This document shows positions 5,045 to 6,160 of a stretch of DNA of 6,160 nucleotides, piece by piece. The DNA comes from Flavobacteriaceae bacterium (GTDB taxonomy: Bacteria > Bacteroidota > Bacteroidia > Flavobacteriales > Flavobacteriaceae), in assembly GCA_947461915.1 (NCBI GenBank), contig CANHNG010000118.1, forward strand, positions 1 to 6,160, read 5' to 3'. The position numbers and the translations under genes are program-made. Below the pieces are notes generated by a model. That model did no database searches, was not told where the DNA came from, and saw only the letters and a program-made list of their open reading frames with translations. Every line of letters starts with the position of its first letter. Within the stretch, counting starts at the first letter, position 1.

Positions 5045-6160
5045 CTATTTTTTTACGGCAGAGCAACCTGCCATAGTTGTGATTTTGACTGCTTCGGTGG
5101 CAGGTAAATTTTTATTTCTGCTCACCACTTCCTCGACCACTTTTCTGGTAATTTCTTCGAAAACAGTTTCAATTACAGAGCCCGATTGTAGGGCTGCCGG
5201 ACGACCGTAATCTCCAGCTTCTCGAATAGATTGCACTATGGGTACTTCGCCCAAAAACGGAACTGCTAAATCTTCCGCAAGGTTTTTAGCCCCTTCTTTT
5301 CCAAAAATGTAATATTTATTATTTGGCAATTCCTCAGGTGTGAAATAAGCCATGTTTTCTATAATTCCGAGAACGGGCACGTTTATCGCCTCAGACATAA
5401 ACATCGAAACCCCTTTTTTGGCATCGGCAAGTGCCACCGCTTGTGGCGTGCTGACAACCACTACGCCTGTTATGGGCAGGGCTTGAACTATCGAAAGGTG
5501 AATGTCACCGGTTCCTGGCGGCAAATCAATAAGTAAGAAGTCCAGTTCTCTCCAATCGGCATCAAAAATCATTTGGTTTAATGCTTTCGAAGCCATCGGA
5601 CCACGCCAAATAATGGCTTGACTTGGAGAAGTGAAAAACCCTATGGATAGGATTTTGACTTCATAGCTTTCGATGGGTTTCATTTTGGATTTTCCGTCCA
5701 CGTTTACCGATATTGGTTTTTCGGATTCCACATCGAACATAATAGGCATGGAAGGACCGTAAATATCGGCATCCAAAACCCCTACTGAAAACCCCATTTT
5801 GGCCAGCGTCACCGCTAAATTTGCCGTAACGGTAGATTTTCCTACGCCTCCTTTTCCGGAAGCAACGGCTATTATATTTTTTATTCCGGGAATGGATTTT
5901 CCTTTAATTTCGGAACTCTCGGGAGCTTCAACTTTAACGTTTATTTTGATTTTAGCTTCTGGCGAAACGAGTTCAAGTATGGTTTTTTTAATGTCGTCCT
6001 CTGCGCGTTTTCTGATGTGCATTGCCGGTACGTGCAGCACCAAATCTACCACCACTTCGTCTCCAAAAGTCACCACGTTTGCAATGGCGCCGCTCTCTAC
6101 CATATTTTTTCCCTCGCCGGCAACAGTAATAGTTTCCAGTGCTTTAAGGATTTCTTTTCT
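5045..6160 (-). CDS. mrp: Mrp/ApbC family P-loop ATPase, Fe-S carrier (N-terminus cut by window edge), lacking CPxC
   Basis: This is a cytoplasmic ATPase that carries and loads Fe-S clusters (Mrp/ApbC/Ind1/Nbp35 group). The ATG at 6101-6103 is internal: the frame stays open to the right edge and 19 more codons (RKEILKALETITVAGEGKN) give the typical Mrp N-terminus, so only a few residues are missing. Of 371 visible residues, about 1-75 form the MIP18/DUF59-like domain. The ATPase follows with deviant Walker A GKGGVGKS (102-109), DADIYGPS (130-137) and LIDLPPGTGD (210-219). After ENMAYF, where most family members have CPxC, the sequence reads TPEELPNNKYY, so the canonical cluster cysteines are absent. 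The only visible cysteine is Cys366 in MAGCSAV near the end. It is first in the mrp-nfu-fdx row. The family call is firm; the cluster-binding mode is uncertain. Confidence 0.95.
   Translation of the reverse strand, partial: RKEILKALETITVAGEGKNMVESGAIANVVTFGDEVVVDLVLHVPAMHIRKRAEDDIKKTILELVSPEAKIKINVKVEAPESSEIKGKSIPGIKNIIAVASGKGGVGKSTVTANLAVTLAKMGFSVGVLDADIYGPSMPIMFDVESEKPISVNVDGKSKMKPIESYEVKILSIGFFTSPSQAIIWRGPMASKALNQMIFDADWRELDFLLIDLPPGTGDIHLSIVQALPITGVVVVSTPQAVALADAKKGVSMFMSEAINVPVLGIIENMAYFTPEELPNNKYYIFGKEGAKNLAEDLAVPFLGEVPIVQSIREAGDYGRPAALQSGSVIETVFEEITRKVVEEVVSRNKNLPATEAVKITTMAGCSAVKK

Overview
This window reads as an ordinary chromosomal segment of a Bacteroidota bacterium, most probably a Flavobacterium or close relative. 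The evidence is a 30S protein S16 with the long Ala/Lys/Glu-rich C-terminal extension seen in flavobacteria, AT-rich spacers, start codons with no recognisable Shine-Dalgarno sequence, and one promoter of the flavobacterial TTTG / TAnnTTTG type. There is no sign of phage, transposase, CRISPR or defence genes. No stretch longer than 300 bases lacks a gene.

Left part (1-2075, + strand): the 3' part of rpsP (S16), rimM (ribosome maturation factor) 13 bases later, then a spacer filled by a repeat-like element (1193-1365), then a tRNA1(Val) A37 N6-methyltransferase of the YfiC/TrmN6 family. All three genes serve translation: a ribosomal protein, a 30S assembly factor and a tRNA modification enzyme.

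Middle part (2076-4345): a 155-base spacer carries a direct repeat, an inverted repeat, a good Bacteroidota promoter and a short dispersed-repeat-like sequence. It leads into a glutaryl-CoA dehydrogenase-type acyl-CoA dehydrogenase that ends at an intrinsic terminator (3448-3483). A DUF3050 protein with a heme-oxygenase-like fold prediction follows, ending at a strong, probably bidirectional terminator (4312-4343) shared with the convergent genes on the right.

Right part (4346-6160, - strand): an iron-sulfur module in the order mrp (cut by the right edge), nfu, fdx. It comprises an Mrp/ApbC-type ATPase Fe-S carrier, a NifU C-terminal-domain scaffold/carrier and an ISC-type [2Fe-2S] ferredoxin. 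The Mrp protein lacks the usual CPxC cluster-binding motif and has a single cysteine near its C-terminus.

I did not find a convincing previously undescribed system. The points most worth a second look are the repeat element between rimM and the methyltransferase, the Mrp without CxxC beside Nfu and ferredoxin, the expanding acidic tail of S16, and the uncharacterised DUF3050 protein with a possible metal-binding residue set.
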